Part shown: positions 36,181 through 46,282 of the stretch, in pieces
Layout of the letters: each line of letters begins with the position of its first letter
How positions within the stretch are numbered: the stretch's first letter is position 1
Assembly: GCA_947561395.2 (NCBI GenBank)
Contig: OX387185.1
Span: 23,503,866 to 23,567,865 of the forward strand
Source of the DNA: Buxus sempervirens
Taxonomy: Eukaryota > Streptophyta > Magnoliopsida > Buxales > Buxaceae
Direction of reading: 5' to 3'
Length of the DNA stretch: 64,000 nucleotides
Notes under the pieces: generated by a model
Database searches by the model: none
Told to the model about the DNA's origin: nothing
The model's input: only the letters and a program-made list of their open reading frames with translations
Program-made: the position numbers and the translations under genes

Positions 36181-37775
36181 TCATCTGTCAGCGACTTTGG
36201 CTTCACAAGATTCTGTCAACCAATGTGTGAATACACTGTGATGACTCCTTTGGCGTCCCATGTGTGAATACACGGTGACGTTTTCTTGCCTCAGCATGCG
36301 AATACGCAGTGATGGCTCTTCTGCGTCCCATGTGTGAATACACGGTGACGGTTTTCTTGCATCAGCATGTGAATACGCAATGATGGGTCTTCTGCGTCCC
36401 ATGTGTAAATACACAGTGACGATTTTCTTGCATCAGCGTGTGAATACGCAGTGATGACTTTTTCTGCATCCCATGTGTGAATACACGGTGACGATTTTCT
36501 TGCATCAGCGTGTGAGTATGCAGTGATGAATTTTTCTTGCCTCAGCGTGTGAATACGCAGTGATGGCTCTTCTGCGTCCCATGTGTGAATACACGGTGAC
36601 GATTTTCTTGGAGATGCCTTGCTCCTTTTGTCTTTGTTCATTCCTTTACTTATCCTGACTTGGTTATTTCCTTTTTTTCTTGCTTGATCGCATTAAAAAT
36701 TGCCTCCGCCAATCCCCGATTCATCTGCCGGCGGTTTTAGTATTACAAACTTTGGTTGTGCTGGGGCCTTCCTTTCCCAATTTCAGACTCCTCTATTGGC
36801 AGCCTCGGTATTACAAGCCTTGGTTTATGCCATTCCTTCACCAATCTCCGACTCTTCCGTCGGCGATTTTGGCATCAATTCGTTCCATGTCCAATGTGAG
36901 AATACACTGCGGCGGTTCTTTCTTGCATCAGCGTGTGAATACGCAGTGATGGCTTTTCTACGTCCCATGTGTGAGTACACGGTGAAGGTTCTCTTGCATC
37001 AGCGTGTGAATACGCAGTGATTGCTTCTCGCGTCCCATGTGTGAATACACGGCGACAGTTCTTGCGCATCAGCGTGTGAATACGCGGTGATGGCTTTTCT
37101 GCGTCCCATGTGTGAATACACGGTGACGGTTCTTGCGCATCAGCGTATGAATACGCGGTGATGGCTTTTCTGCGTCCCATGTGTGAATACACGGTGACGG
37201 TTCTTGCGCATCAGCGTGTGAATACGCAGTGATGGCTTTTTTGCATCCCATGTGTGAGTACACGGCGACGGTTCTTGCTCATCAGCGTGTGAATACGCGG
37301 TGATGGCTTTTCTGCGTCCCATGTGTGAATACACGGTGACGGTTCTTGCGCATCAGCGTGTGAATACGCAGTGATGGCTTTTCTGCGTCCCATGTGTGAA
37401 TACACGGCGACGGTTCTTGCGCATCAGCGTGTGAATACGCGGTGATGGCTTTTCTGCGTCCCATGTGTGAATACACGATGACGGTTCTTGCGCATCAGCG
37501 TGTGAATACGCGGTGATGGCTTTTCTGCGTCCCATGTGTGAATACACGGTGACGGTTTTTCTGCGTCCCATGTGTGAATACACGGCGACGGTTCTTGCGC
37601 ATCAGCGTGTGAATACGCGGTGATGGCTTTTCTGCGTCCCATGTGTGAATACACGGTGACGGTTCTTGCGCATCAGCGTGTGAATACGCGGTGATGGCTT
37701 TTCTGCGTCCCATGTGTGAATACACGGTGACGGTTTTCGCGCATCAGCGTGTGAATACACAGTGATGGCTTTTCT
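36150..37775 (-). repeat. 71-bp tandem repeat array in element C 3' region
   Basis: Nearly uniform 71-bp period across about 36890-37770, with diverged copies from about 36215 to 36600. Each unit has two related halves: one with GTGTGAATACAC and one with GCGTGTGAATACGC. Each is a short inverted repeat (GTGT/ACAC; GCGT/ACGC) around a GAAT-type centre. One half-unit is locally duplicated near 37560. At 36150-36210 and 36700-36890 a different repeat of about 55-75 bp appears, with arms such as CCGAC / GTCGG ('ctccgactc..gtcggcgattttgg'). Open frames of 64-116 codons arise only because 71 shifts the frame in a regular way. Confidence 0.9.
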
Positions 37776-39697
37776 GTCTGTCTCAAGTTCTGTTAGTACC
37801 TGTAGAAGTTCATGTGAAATTTAGTCAACTAGAATTTATTTATTTTATGCAAATTTCAAGTAATTTCTCCTTTGTTGAAACCTTTTAGGGATTCACCAAC
37901 TGTTCGGGTTTTTCTTTCCGAAGTGGGTCCATGGCGAGACTAGTGATCTTTGGGTCAGTCACCTGACACTTTCATTTAGACTTAGGAAAATGCGCCATCC
38001 GGTACTCCCTATAGGTGTCTCAACATTTTGGCCTTCAATGGCATGCCCTTGGTTGAAACGAGGGGAGTTATTTTGGGTTCAGGGGGTTTCTTTGGTACTG
38101 CCCAGCCCTGGCCTTTCTTTGATTTTCTCTCTCTCTTTTTCTTTCTCCTTTTCCCCTACCTTTGGTTGGGGGTTGCGTAAGGGATTTTTCTTTGATTGAT
38201 CCTCTCATTTGGGTTTGGTGTCCCATCCCAGTTTTAGGGCCCTGACAATTTCCATGGATCATGACACACAATGATCAGAGAGGGCTTATCCGTAGGACGA
38301 AATGTAGGCTTTGTTTCCAGTGTTTAGAAATGAAGGATAAACAGGCTCAAACCCTATACAGCTTTACTCTATGGGTAAACATTATGTCTAGCCAAAGTTC
38401 TTCTCTGTCTTTTATGGTTCTGTCATTGCCAGCTTGCCCAAGATTCGATGTTACATTCTCTGCAATCAAAAAGGACTTCATAGTAGGACGAAATGTAGGC
38501 TGGGCTCAAGGGTTCAAAAGAAATGATATAAAGGCTCGAAATTGACCTATGGGTTAAGAGCCATGTCTTGTCCACCCCTTTTTTGGTTAGGGCTCGCTTC
38601 ACCTTTGTTCCTGAAACTTAGCTTCTTCTCATTTTCCCATTTTTGTTCTTTTCTTTCTTTCCCTTCTTTCTTGGGTATTCTGCCCCAATTCTTGATTCTT
38701 GCCCTCGGGGTTTGCCCCGGCTTTCGTTCTCTTCTTTTTTTCTTTTCTTTTCTTTTCTTTTCTTTTCTTTTCTTTCGAGGGACTGCCCCCAGTTCTTTCT
38801 TGAAGTTCTTGCTTTATGGGGGCTCTCTCCTTTCCTCATTCCTGTCCCCTTTGTTCTTAGGGTGCTTTTTGCTTTGCCCTATCTTCACCTTCCTCCCTTT
38901 TGCGTCTCTGACTGTACAAATCTTTATGCCCTAGTTTTGGAGACAAGACATGGTAGGTTAAATGAAGGAATTGTTAGGCTCAAAGTGTTTTGCTAGGGTT
39001 TCATCTGGTGTCAGATGATTTTTGGAGGAGATCAAGGATGGCCTTTCTTCCTTTTACAGAGAATGTAACACTTAATTACTTTTGCATGATTAGCTGGCTC
39101 GAGAGCCATTCTTCTTCTTTGTTCATCATTTTTTTGCTTTTTGACTTTTTGACTTTACCCCAGTTTGGGGTGGCTAGACATAACGTGGGTTAGAAATGAG
39201 ACGATCAAGCTCAACACGTTTAACTAGCGGAATTTATTTGAAGTATCTTAGCCAAAAGATGGCCTCTCATCACTTCATTGAGATCATTGATCCTGGATCA
39301 TGTCAGTAACCCTTGACTGGTATGGGCACCTTGCCCTTTCTTTTCTCTTTTCCTATATCACAATTTGCCCCTTTGTTTGGCACGGACGGGTTCAAATGCG
39401 GTGTTGGGGGATCCTTTTAGCTATGTTGAAACCCGCACAGTTTGTGCTGTTTGGCATGTTTCCATTTGTCAAATTTTGATTGTTCAGGTTTGTCCCAAGA
39501 TCACGGTCATGCCTGGGTGTGGCTGAACACTTCAGTGATTTCCCCAAAAGATTTCATAATCTTGCAAAAAGAAACATGCTGTCTAGTTCAGAGTTTAAAA
39601 GAAAAGAAAGCATAAGCAAAACAGGAAATCAAACTATGCAAAAGGGTGGCCGATGTAATCGGCGTTCTTGGAATTCAATTGCATATTCCGAGATTTT
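37776..39697 (-). other. Element C 3' region next to gag
   Basis: Non-coding. It includes a (TTTTC)n microsatellite at about 38733-38776 and two copies of CCTACATTTCGTC on the minus strand (38296-38308 and 38487-38499); the same 13-mer is in D's 3' UTR at 58964-58976. It also holds copies of the 'gagaggccatc' phrase near 39259. This is the counterpart of D's 58560-60407, showing that C joins gag to 3' UTR without pol. Confidence 0.6.
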
Positions 39698-41116
39698 TTA
39701 ATCCAACGGAGGACCAATTTTGAGTTCCCCAGCTTCAAGAAGATCTTGGACTGCATGACGAAGGCTCCAACATTCCTCAGTATCATGCCCCGGTGCCCCT
39801 TTATGGTAACCGCATGCCTTAGCTGGGTCATACCCCCTACTTGCTGGTGCCTTTCTATTTGGTGGAACCTGCTTCAGGTGTCCTTCTTGCAACAAGGTGG
39901 GCAACAATTCTGTCAAGGTATATGGGAGCTGTGTAAACACACGGTTCTTCCTTTCTTCCTTAGTCAAAGGTTCCTTTAGCCGAGCTGGGGCGACACTGGC
40001 ATGGGGGTGGTCGCCTCCTCTCTTGCGCTTAGCAGATCGGACATGGTTGATCGTTCCTTCATATCTTATGCCTTCTTTCCCTCCATGGGAGGATCCTGTC
40101 ATGGAGCCTCCTATCTTTCTAGCCTTAACCGCATCTTCGATCCTGCCTGCCTCTATGATTAGGTCGGTGAAGTTCGCAGCACACTGTCCTAACAGCATTG
40201 TGAAGTATGGTTGCCCCAGCGATGGAATGAACAAAGAAGTCTGTTCTTGTTCCAGGAGCGGAGGTTGCACCACACTTGCTAGTTTCATCCATCTTTTAGC
40301 GTAGTCTCTCACAGACTCGCTATTCTTCCTTGACAACCTTTGCAATTCTGCCCGGGTTTGAACCATTTGGCTATTCAAACGATACCGTTGGATGAACACG
40401 GCGGCCAAGTCGTTCCACGTCTTAATTTTGATTTTATCCAGACTCAAAAACCAAGAGTAAGCCGCGCCAGTTAACGACTTCTGGAAGAACTGTACCATGA
40501 TCTGTTCTTCCTTGGCATACTGGCACATGTCGCCAGAATATGATCTTAGGTGGTTCAATGGGAAACCCATGCCGTCGAATTGACGTAGCTCAGGACATTT
40601 GAACTTAGCTGGGAGCTGGATGTCCGAAAAGAAGCAAAGGCTTTCAAGTGTAGTCTCGCTCTGCATTGCACTGGGTTGGACTTGTTTGAGGAGTTCTCTC
40701 ATGGTGGCCATTTCCGCCTTGCTTTCTTCTCTTACTGTTGCCAATTTTCCTTCAAACTGCGCTTCCTGAGTTCTGTACCAGTCTTCGTCATCCTGCCCCA
40801 GTTGAGCCGGTGCAAACTGATCCTGCTGCGTGATGTGGAAAGGCGCCGCTGGTGGGGGCTGTGGTGGTGCCTCGGGAGGAGGATGCACCGGGTGCAGTGG
40901 TGGTGCCATCTCTGCTTGTGGCGGGAAATGTGGCTGCGGCTGCTGGGCGGCCAGCACTGCTGGTGGAACTTGCTTCAGCTCTCTTAGTTCTGCCATTAGT
41001 TCTTGGATGAGAGACCCCATGCTGTCAATTCGCTGTTGCATCTCATTCACTACTGGCCCATGACTAGATTCTGCCGGGTGCTGCCCCGACGGTGTCTGCT
41101 CTCCTTGTTGCTCCAT
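39698..41116 (-). CDS. Element C gag polyprotein, intact
   Basis: A 472-codon open frame with no stop, from ATG 41116 (MEQQGEQTPSGQ). The frame is open upstream to 41185, but the start matches D's gag (MEQPREQTSPGQ). Order: Gln/Ser-rich N-terminus, short coiled coil (IDSMGSLIQELMAELRELK), Pro-rich linker, EDWYRTQEAQFEGKLA, the Tat-type gag core (LPAKFKCPEL .. GDMCQYAK .. TGAAYSWFL .. RDYAKRW .. RIEDAV), then a zinc-knuckle variant CGYHKGAPGHDTEEC (CX2HX5HX4C). It ends in TAA a few residues later, so protease is absent. Gag would build the virus-like particle and package RNA. In an element without pol, keeping it open suggests recent origin or use of its own particles with enzymes supplied in trans. 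Confidence 0.88.
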   Translation of the reverse strand: MEQQGEQTPSGQHPAESSHGPVVNEMQQRIDSMGSLIQELMAELRELKQVPPAVLAAQQPQPHFPPQAEMAPPLHPVHPPPEAPPQPPPAAPFHITQQDQFAPAQLGQDDEDWYRTQEAQFEGKLATVREESKAEMATMRELLKQVQPSAMQSETTLESLCFFSDIQLPAKFKCPELRQFDGMGFPLNHLRSYSGDMCQYAKEEQIMVQFFQKSLTGAAYSWFLSLDKIKIKTWNDLAAVFIQRYRLNSQMVQTRAELQRLSRKNSESVRDYAKRWMKLASVVQPPLLEQEQTSLFIPSLGQPYFTMLLGQCAANFTDLIIEAGRIEDAVKARKIGGSMTGSSHGGKEGIRYEGTINHVRSAKRKRGGDHPHASVAPARLKEPLTKEERKNRVFTQLPYTLTELLPTLLQEGHLKQVPPNRKAPASRGYDPAKACGYHKGAPGHDTEECWSLRHAVQDLLEAGELKIGPPLD

Positions 41117-41149
41117 ATCAGGCCTTCTCCTCAATCTTAGTAGGTACGG

Positions 41150-41170
41150 GCTTCTGAAAGCAATTTTTGG
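41150..41170 (-). promoter_or_regulatory. Possible splice acceptor before gag, element C
   Basis: The minus strand reads GCCATCAG^GTACCAAAAATT about 50 bases before the gag ATG. D has CTTCCCAG^GTACCAAAATT (exon start 50876), and A has ATCCAAG^GTTCCAAAATT near 19007. The conserved AG^GT(A/T)CC would join an LTR donor to gag. Confidence 0.4.
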
Positions 41171-41299
41171 TACCTGATGGCACAATTAGCAGGCATTAGT
41201 GCAATTTTACACAAATCGGTTACACAACTTTATCTGATTGAGTCTATTTATATTATATTTTTTTTGTTTTCTGATATGATTTGACTAACTGATCTATTT

Positions 41300-42010
41300 T
41301 AGCTACCCTAAGGCAACAAGGGAAGAGAACCTGATTTTGAATCAACTGATCTATTTTAGCTACCCGTAGGTAACGAGGGAAGAGAACCTTAATGATTTTG
41401 AAGACTGATCTATTTTGGCTGTCCTAAGACGACCGTGGAAGAGAACCCTAATGACCGAATCTATTTTGGCTGTCCTAAGACATCCGGGGAAGAGAACCCA
41501 ATTGAATTTTGAAGGCCGATTTTTTTTTAAAGCTGATCTATTTTAGTCGCTTGAAAGCGACTGGGAAAGAGAACCCGGTGACCGAATCTATTTTAGCCAT
41601 CCGCAGGTAACCAGGGAAGAGAGAACCCTAATGAATTTGAAGACTGATCTATTTTAGACGCTCGGAAGCGACTGGGAAAGAGAACCCTAGTGACCGAATC
41701 TATTTTAGCTACCCGTAGGCAACTGGGAGAACCCTGTTTTTTGAAAACTGATCTATTTTAGACGCCCGGAAGCGACTGGGAAAGAGAACCCTTGTGACCG
41801 AATCTATTTTAGCTACCCGTAGGCAACTGGGAGAGAGAACCCTATTTTTGAAAGCTGATCTATTTTAGACGCTCGGAAGCGACTGGGAAAGAGAACCCTA
41901 GTGACCGAATCTATTTTAGCTACCTGTAGGCAACTGGGAGAGAGAACCCTATTTTTGAAAGCTGATCTATTTTAGACGCTTGGAGGCGACTGGGAAAGAG
42001 AACCCTAGTT
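41300..42010 (-). repeat. Tandem array between ORF1 and gag, element C
   Basis: Alternating units on the + strand: 'gatctattttagacgctcgg' + 'aagcgactgggaaagagaa' and 'gaatctattttagctacccg' + 'taggcaactgggagagagaa'. They form a composite of about 105 bp, repeated about six times with decay at the left. On the element's sense (minus) strand each unit reads GGTTCTCT-CCCAG, the same core as the array in D at 50186-50760, so the arrays are homologous. Confidence 0.8.
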
Positions 42011-42249
42011 TAGACGCTCTGAGTTCTATGTCTTGGGTGTTTTTAAACACTTGCCGGGTTTTGTGATCTCCATGGGGGGATGCAAATAAAGGAAATTAGG
42101 TGGTCGCAGCGACCAGGAATATTGCAGTTATTTAAGAAGAGGTGGTCTGTCTGAGACCGAGTTGCCCTATTGGAGGGAATTAATTCTTTTATTCCAAGTT
42201 TTTGTTTTGTTAAAATTTAAACAATATAGTAGCGTGAAAATGAAACCAT

Positions 42250-43397
42250 GCTTCGATTAAGAGGCACCGCCGTGGCGCCAGGTATATCATGCTGATCACG
42301 AATACGACAAACCATCGGTACACGCACACCCTCGTCCATTCTGCCAGTAACTATGCCCTCAGTCCCTTAGTGAGTGGACCAGTTAGACTGCTTAGGTTGT
42401 CTTGGATCTGGGCTCCCTGCGGTTTCCCAAACTGTCTCAGAACCCGAATCGGATAGTACGGCACGACATGGGTGAGGCCTATCAAGGCAAGTCCCTCTCT
42501 TTTCTTGAAAGCTACAATGGGGGTGTAGGGGATGTTGCATGTGCCCCACCATCGAATGTCTGTTTCTCCCTTCAGGTGGAGAAAGTGGTTAAACCAATCC
42601 TCACGAGTGGGTAGGTCTGGTCAGATCTCTCTTTGAGCCAACCGATGTATGTTGTCACGAACTAGGCCGTAGTGTGCACTGACAGGTGATGACACCATCA
42701 AGTGGTCTTGCAGCCGAATGTGGAGAAGGGGAGCGCACCCTTGAAACCTCCGGGTTCCATTTTTGGACAAAGTTAGGGAGTGGAACAGTTAAGCTAGGAT
42801 CAGTGGCATGATTCGGTATCCTGCCCTGAGTTGATCCGCAATTTCCATGAGGGCCAAATTAATGGTGTCCCCCCCAGTTGGAAAGAAGATTTGCTATAGA
42901 ACCACAAGGGTGAAGGTGTCAAACCAAGCCCGGGGTCTTTCCTGCTTTTTGTTTCTTATTTTCTCAGCTAGGAATGTTTTGGAGACCCGAGTAAATGATT
43001 TGTCACATCCTAAGGTCTGGAATTCTCCCCTTGAGAGGCCAAAGAAAACACAAGCTTCATTCTTGTAGCTTTCTTTGAGACTTGGCCTAGCGGGTTCCCC
43101 TAAGTCGCGAAATCGGAGGAACAGGTCAAGTTCCTCAATTGTGGGGGTTAACTCATTGATCCCAAATCGAAACACTGAAAGCTGGGGATCCCAAAAAAGC
43201 AAGGCTGCTTGGATCATATCCCAGTTGATCGGCACATTTAACAGGGACAAAGTTTGTCCCATATGGTATTTGTGCTCGCATTCAATCTACTCACTCCCTT
43301 GGAGCTGCCTTGTCCAAGAACGGATACAGGGGGTATCCCAGGCGCACTTCTCTATCCTAGGGAAACGGGTTCTCTCAGATGAGGATGAAGATGCCAT
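42250..43397 (-). pseudogene. Element C ORF1 (DUF7745-like), broken copy
   Basis: From ATG 43397 (MASSSSSERTRFPRIEKC) it parallels D's ORF1 (MTSSSSTERVRFPRIEKC) through most of the domain. A stop lies after about 36 codons (near 43287), another near 42894, and more downstream. The longest open piece is 43262-42894. Similarity to D persists to about 42370 (the GPLT motif), after which C diverges, so the coiled-coil C-terminus is missing. Where D has TGA (47986) C has a sense codon, which shows the D stop is private. Confidence 0.8.
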
Positions 43398-43840
43398 GCC
43401 GATTATCTGATCGAAATTCCAAATCAGTTTAAGGTTCCACACCAAACTCTTAATTAGTCCTAAGATATGCATAATTTTAAGTAAAAGAGCTAACCACTAG
43501 CAGTTCTAACATGCTTCACAAGATAAAGCAAAACAAAACAGTGCGGAATTTAACTCAGGCATACATGGTGTGTGGTCCTAAGGGTTGGCGCCAATGAAGG
43601 CGCGACTCCTAAACATACTTGTGTAAGGAAGCACGTCCAAGTCCCGACTGGCCTTTTGTCTTTCATCTGTTCTTTTCTCTACTTTGTGGTGTCGGTTCAC
43701 AGCAACTTTACAACTCGCCATCGAGGGCAAAAAGTACATGATATTTACAAGAGCTGCAAAGAATTCATCTTTAGGGTTGTCGAGAGCCCCAAAGAAGGGT
43801 ACAAGTTGCTTCCAAGGAGGGTGAGCTAAAATTCCTAAAT
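43398..43840 (-). other. Element C leader next to element D insertion
   Basis: No gene. Untranslated leader just upstream of C's ORF1; the leader continues at 62833 on the other side of D. Confidence 0.6.
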
Positions 43841-44420
43841 CTAGGTGTTAGCACCTGATTTTTGCACCCCCCCCCCCCCAAAATAAAGAAAAATGAAAAC
43901 TCAAACCTTGAGGGGGTCAAAAATTGACTTTTTTATTCAAGTAAATTTGGCCATCAAACTTCATCTCATTGAAAAGAGCATTTCGACACGATTCCAACGC
44001 AACTGAATTTGCTGGAATCGGAGTCCAGATAAGAAAGATATGAGATGGTCAAACTTTTGGGGAGCAAAAAGTTGCTCGACCCCAATTCTGCTGCCAAACT
44101 TGACTCCAGTGGACAGGTGGTTCCGAGCCGGTTCCAACGACACTAAGTTTGCTGAAATCGGACACCAGATGAAGAAGTTATGAGCAGTTGAAGTTTCAGA
44201 AAAACTGCCCATGTGGCAAAAAGGCAGCAAAAATGGAATAAACCAATAAAATAAATAAGATAAATGTGTTTAATAATATTTTAATAAAGGGAATCTCGCT
44301 TTTTAATAAAATAATCGAAAAATCGAATAAGAATCTTGCAAAAAACCAAATTGAATAAAGTTTTGAAATCCAAACATTTTAAAAACGTGCTGGACCATAT
44401 TTCAATTACGGGCAGGGCAT

Positions 44421-44607
44421 GCCCGTATTTGAAATACGGGCAAGATTCTGGAAGAAAGACACGCGTCGCTGTACGGCGGAACACGCGTCCCGTACGACAG
44501 ATTCGCGGGATTTACAAATGTGCGTTTTTCGCCCGTATTTAAATTACGGGCAAGGCACGCCCGTATTTGAATTACGGGCAAGGCACGCCCGTACTTCAAC
44601 TACAGGC
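44421..44607 (+). promoter_or_regulatory. Four U3 palindromes upstream of the TATA box, LTR D
   Basis: 21-bp palindromes with arms GCCCGTATTT / AAATACGGGC at 44421-44441, 44531-44551, 44559-44579 and 44587-44607. The last three are spaced exactly 28 bp apart and the last ends 15 bp before the TATA box. The sequence differs from the A/B/C palindromes, but the placement is the same. Copies recur in the 3' LTR (about 60988-61174). Confidence 0.75.
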
Positions 44608-44622
44608 ATGCCCCTTTTTGCC

Positions 44623-44630
44623 TATAAATA
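44623..44630 (+). promoter_or_regulatory. TATA box of element D
   Basis: TATAAATA in gccTATAAATAgagag, a textbook plant TATA box. It would drive the genomic RNA from about 44655. Confidence 0.8.
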
Positions 44631-44906
44631 GAGAGGCCTCCCCCCTCATTTGGAGCAAGCCATTCTACCTGGCCGACCCTCCTCTCTTCCTTGCTGATTA
44701 CCACGACTAAATGCTGCCCAATTGCCACCACCCTACCCAAGCCCATTTAAAGCCAAAAATAACCTTGTCACCCCAAAACCATGCCTAAACCTCCAAAAGC
44801 CTCTTCTTAAACCCAACCTCCCACCAAACCTCTTCCAAAATCAATCCGGAAAATCCAAGGAGACGCGGAAGCGCTGCCAAATTGTCTGGAGAACCACCAC
44901 GAATTA

Positions 44907-44917
44907 AGAAGGTATTT
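44907..44917 (+). promoter_or_regulatory. Splice-donor-like site in LTR D
   Basis: AAGAAG^GTATTT with GT at 44912-44913, about 257 bp after the expected start. It is weaker than in A and C but in the same place. Confidence 0.4.
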
Positions 44918-46158
44918 GTATTGTAAAAAGTTCTTTTAATCACTTCATTTTATGCTAATACCAATCTTTCTTTCATCTCTTAGTTTATTTACATGATACT
45001 AACCTGTTCATTGAAGTTTTTCATGGCTAAAGGATGTCTCATATATCCCTACAAAGAAAAGAAGGAGACTAAATCCATTAAAAGCAAAAGATGTGCTAAT
45101 AAAGTGGTTAAATGTGATTTTTAAAGGGGATTTGCTCTCTTTGAACAAAACCAATGTGCCCCCTTACTTATGTCCTGCTAAGCATCATATAGCATACTGG
45201 AAAAAGATGGGAGCAAGAGAAGGAGGGGACTTTGTGACATTGCAAGATGATGAAGACCCAAAGAACATGAAAAGGAAGGAGAAAAATGGCCTTTGAGGCC
45301 AAATGAAGCTAATATAGCATCTTGAAAGAAATTCAGAAGCTCAACAGAGACCTCTAAAGCACCTAAGAAAGCCACGGAACTAATCCAAGGAAGAATCAGC
45401 GGCCAAAATGCAAGACTGGAGGCGCCCGTAAACTCAGAACGGTCCAATCTGGACCATGTTTGCTTCACGGGCAGGTTCAAACCGGACTCCATTCACGGGC
45501 AAGAGTGGACCGTATAGAAAATACGGGCAAATGTAAAGTAACATAAAAAACGTAATTTTTCGGCCGGTTGAACCTGATCCGACCCAAACTGGCTTGAACA
45601 GGCCCTTTAGACAATTTGGGCTATTTTGAGCCCAATAAAAGACTGTGGGCCCACCAAGACCACCCTGGGCCCACTCGTGAGTGGTCCACCTTAGACTAGC
45701 CTATACCAGGCCTGTTTGCAACAAACAGGCCCAGGCCCCTTGACCCTTGGCTAATGGGCCAAATTCAAGCCCACTAAGCCCATTTGCATGTGTAAATAGT
45801 TTAAATAAATAACCAAAATGGGTTACCCAATAGCCCAACTGGGCCCAAGGCCCAACCATGGCAACCCATGGGTCTTCCAACGGGACCCAGGTCCGACCCA
45901 CTCCATTAAATAAAAAAAGATAAAAATCAAACCAAAAGGGACCCACACCTCCAGAGGGCCCCGCCAGACCTAACAAGGCAGCATGCTGGTCTAGGAAAAG
46001 GGTGAGCTTGACTCAAAAACCAGGGAGACCCGAAGGACCCGTCAAACTGATGGGGCGGGCCGGGGTGTCTTAGGGCTTCCCCGGACGTAACCGAGGACTT
46101 AGCTAGATCTCTAATAAGCCGCAGACCAGACTTAGACCCGATTAGGGCAAAACCATGT

Positions 46159-46189
46159 CTGCCTGCACTCTCAGGCAGTGGCGACTCCG
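46159..46189 (+). promoter_or_regulatory. U5 hairpin and primer-site-like core, LTR D
   Basis: Stem CTGCCTG (46159-46165) / CAGGCAG (46172-46178), directly followed by TGGCGACTCCG (46179-46189), 85 bp before the true primer site. In the 3' LTR the core reads TAGCGACTCCG (62746-62756). Confidence 0.65.
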
Positions 46190-46263
46190 AATGTCCTGAG
46201 GCACGCACTGAAGGTGCACCCGGTGTGCGATCTAGGATCCAGGATTTTTAGGTACGCACAGCT

Positions 46264-46282
46264 TGGCGACTCCACTGGGGAC
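46264..46282 (+). promoter_or_regulatory. Primer-binding site of element D (tRNA-Arg)
   Basis: TGGCGACTCCACTGGGGAC, three bases after the LTR end. It matches the complement of the plant tRNA-Arg(ACG) 3' end except at one or two positions (A for G in ACTGGGG). Use of tRNA-Arg is characteristic of Ogre elements. Confidence 0.85.

Larger units (their letters stand above)
43846..46260 (+). repeat. 5' LTR of element D
   Basis: 2,415 bp, starting TGTTAGCACCTGATTTTTGC and ending GGTACGCACA. A C run of about 14 near 43866 is about 6 in the 3' LTR. It contains two U3 modules (about 43870-44230), palindromes, TATA box, donor-like site and U5 hairpin. U5 is rich in 'gggcccacc'-type phrases shared with LTRs A-C. 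Small frames (for example 44336-44542, 45093-45296) recur in both LTRs because the LTRs are duplicates and match no family I know. Confidence 0.95.

Noticed and set aside
36875..37725. Series of minus-strand frames of 64-105 codons with near-identical proteins
   Set aside because: Products of the 71-bp tandem repeat read in successive frames; no start context or family match.
38733..38776. (TTTTC)n run as a functional element
   Set aside because: Ordinary microsatellite in a non-coding 3' region.
44531..44607. 21-bp repeats at exact 28-bp spacing, superficially CRISPR-like
   Set aside because: Palindromes inside a plant LTR promoter, spacers of only 7 bp, no cas genes, eukaryotic context.
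45093..45296. 67-codon frame identical in both D LTRs (also 61660-61863)
   Set aside because: Identity follows from LTR duplication, not coding constraint; no recognisable domain.
46264..46282. Possible tRNA-Arg gene
   Set aside because: Only the complement of the tRNA 3' end is present, beside an LTR end: it is a primer-binding site.
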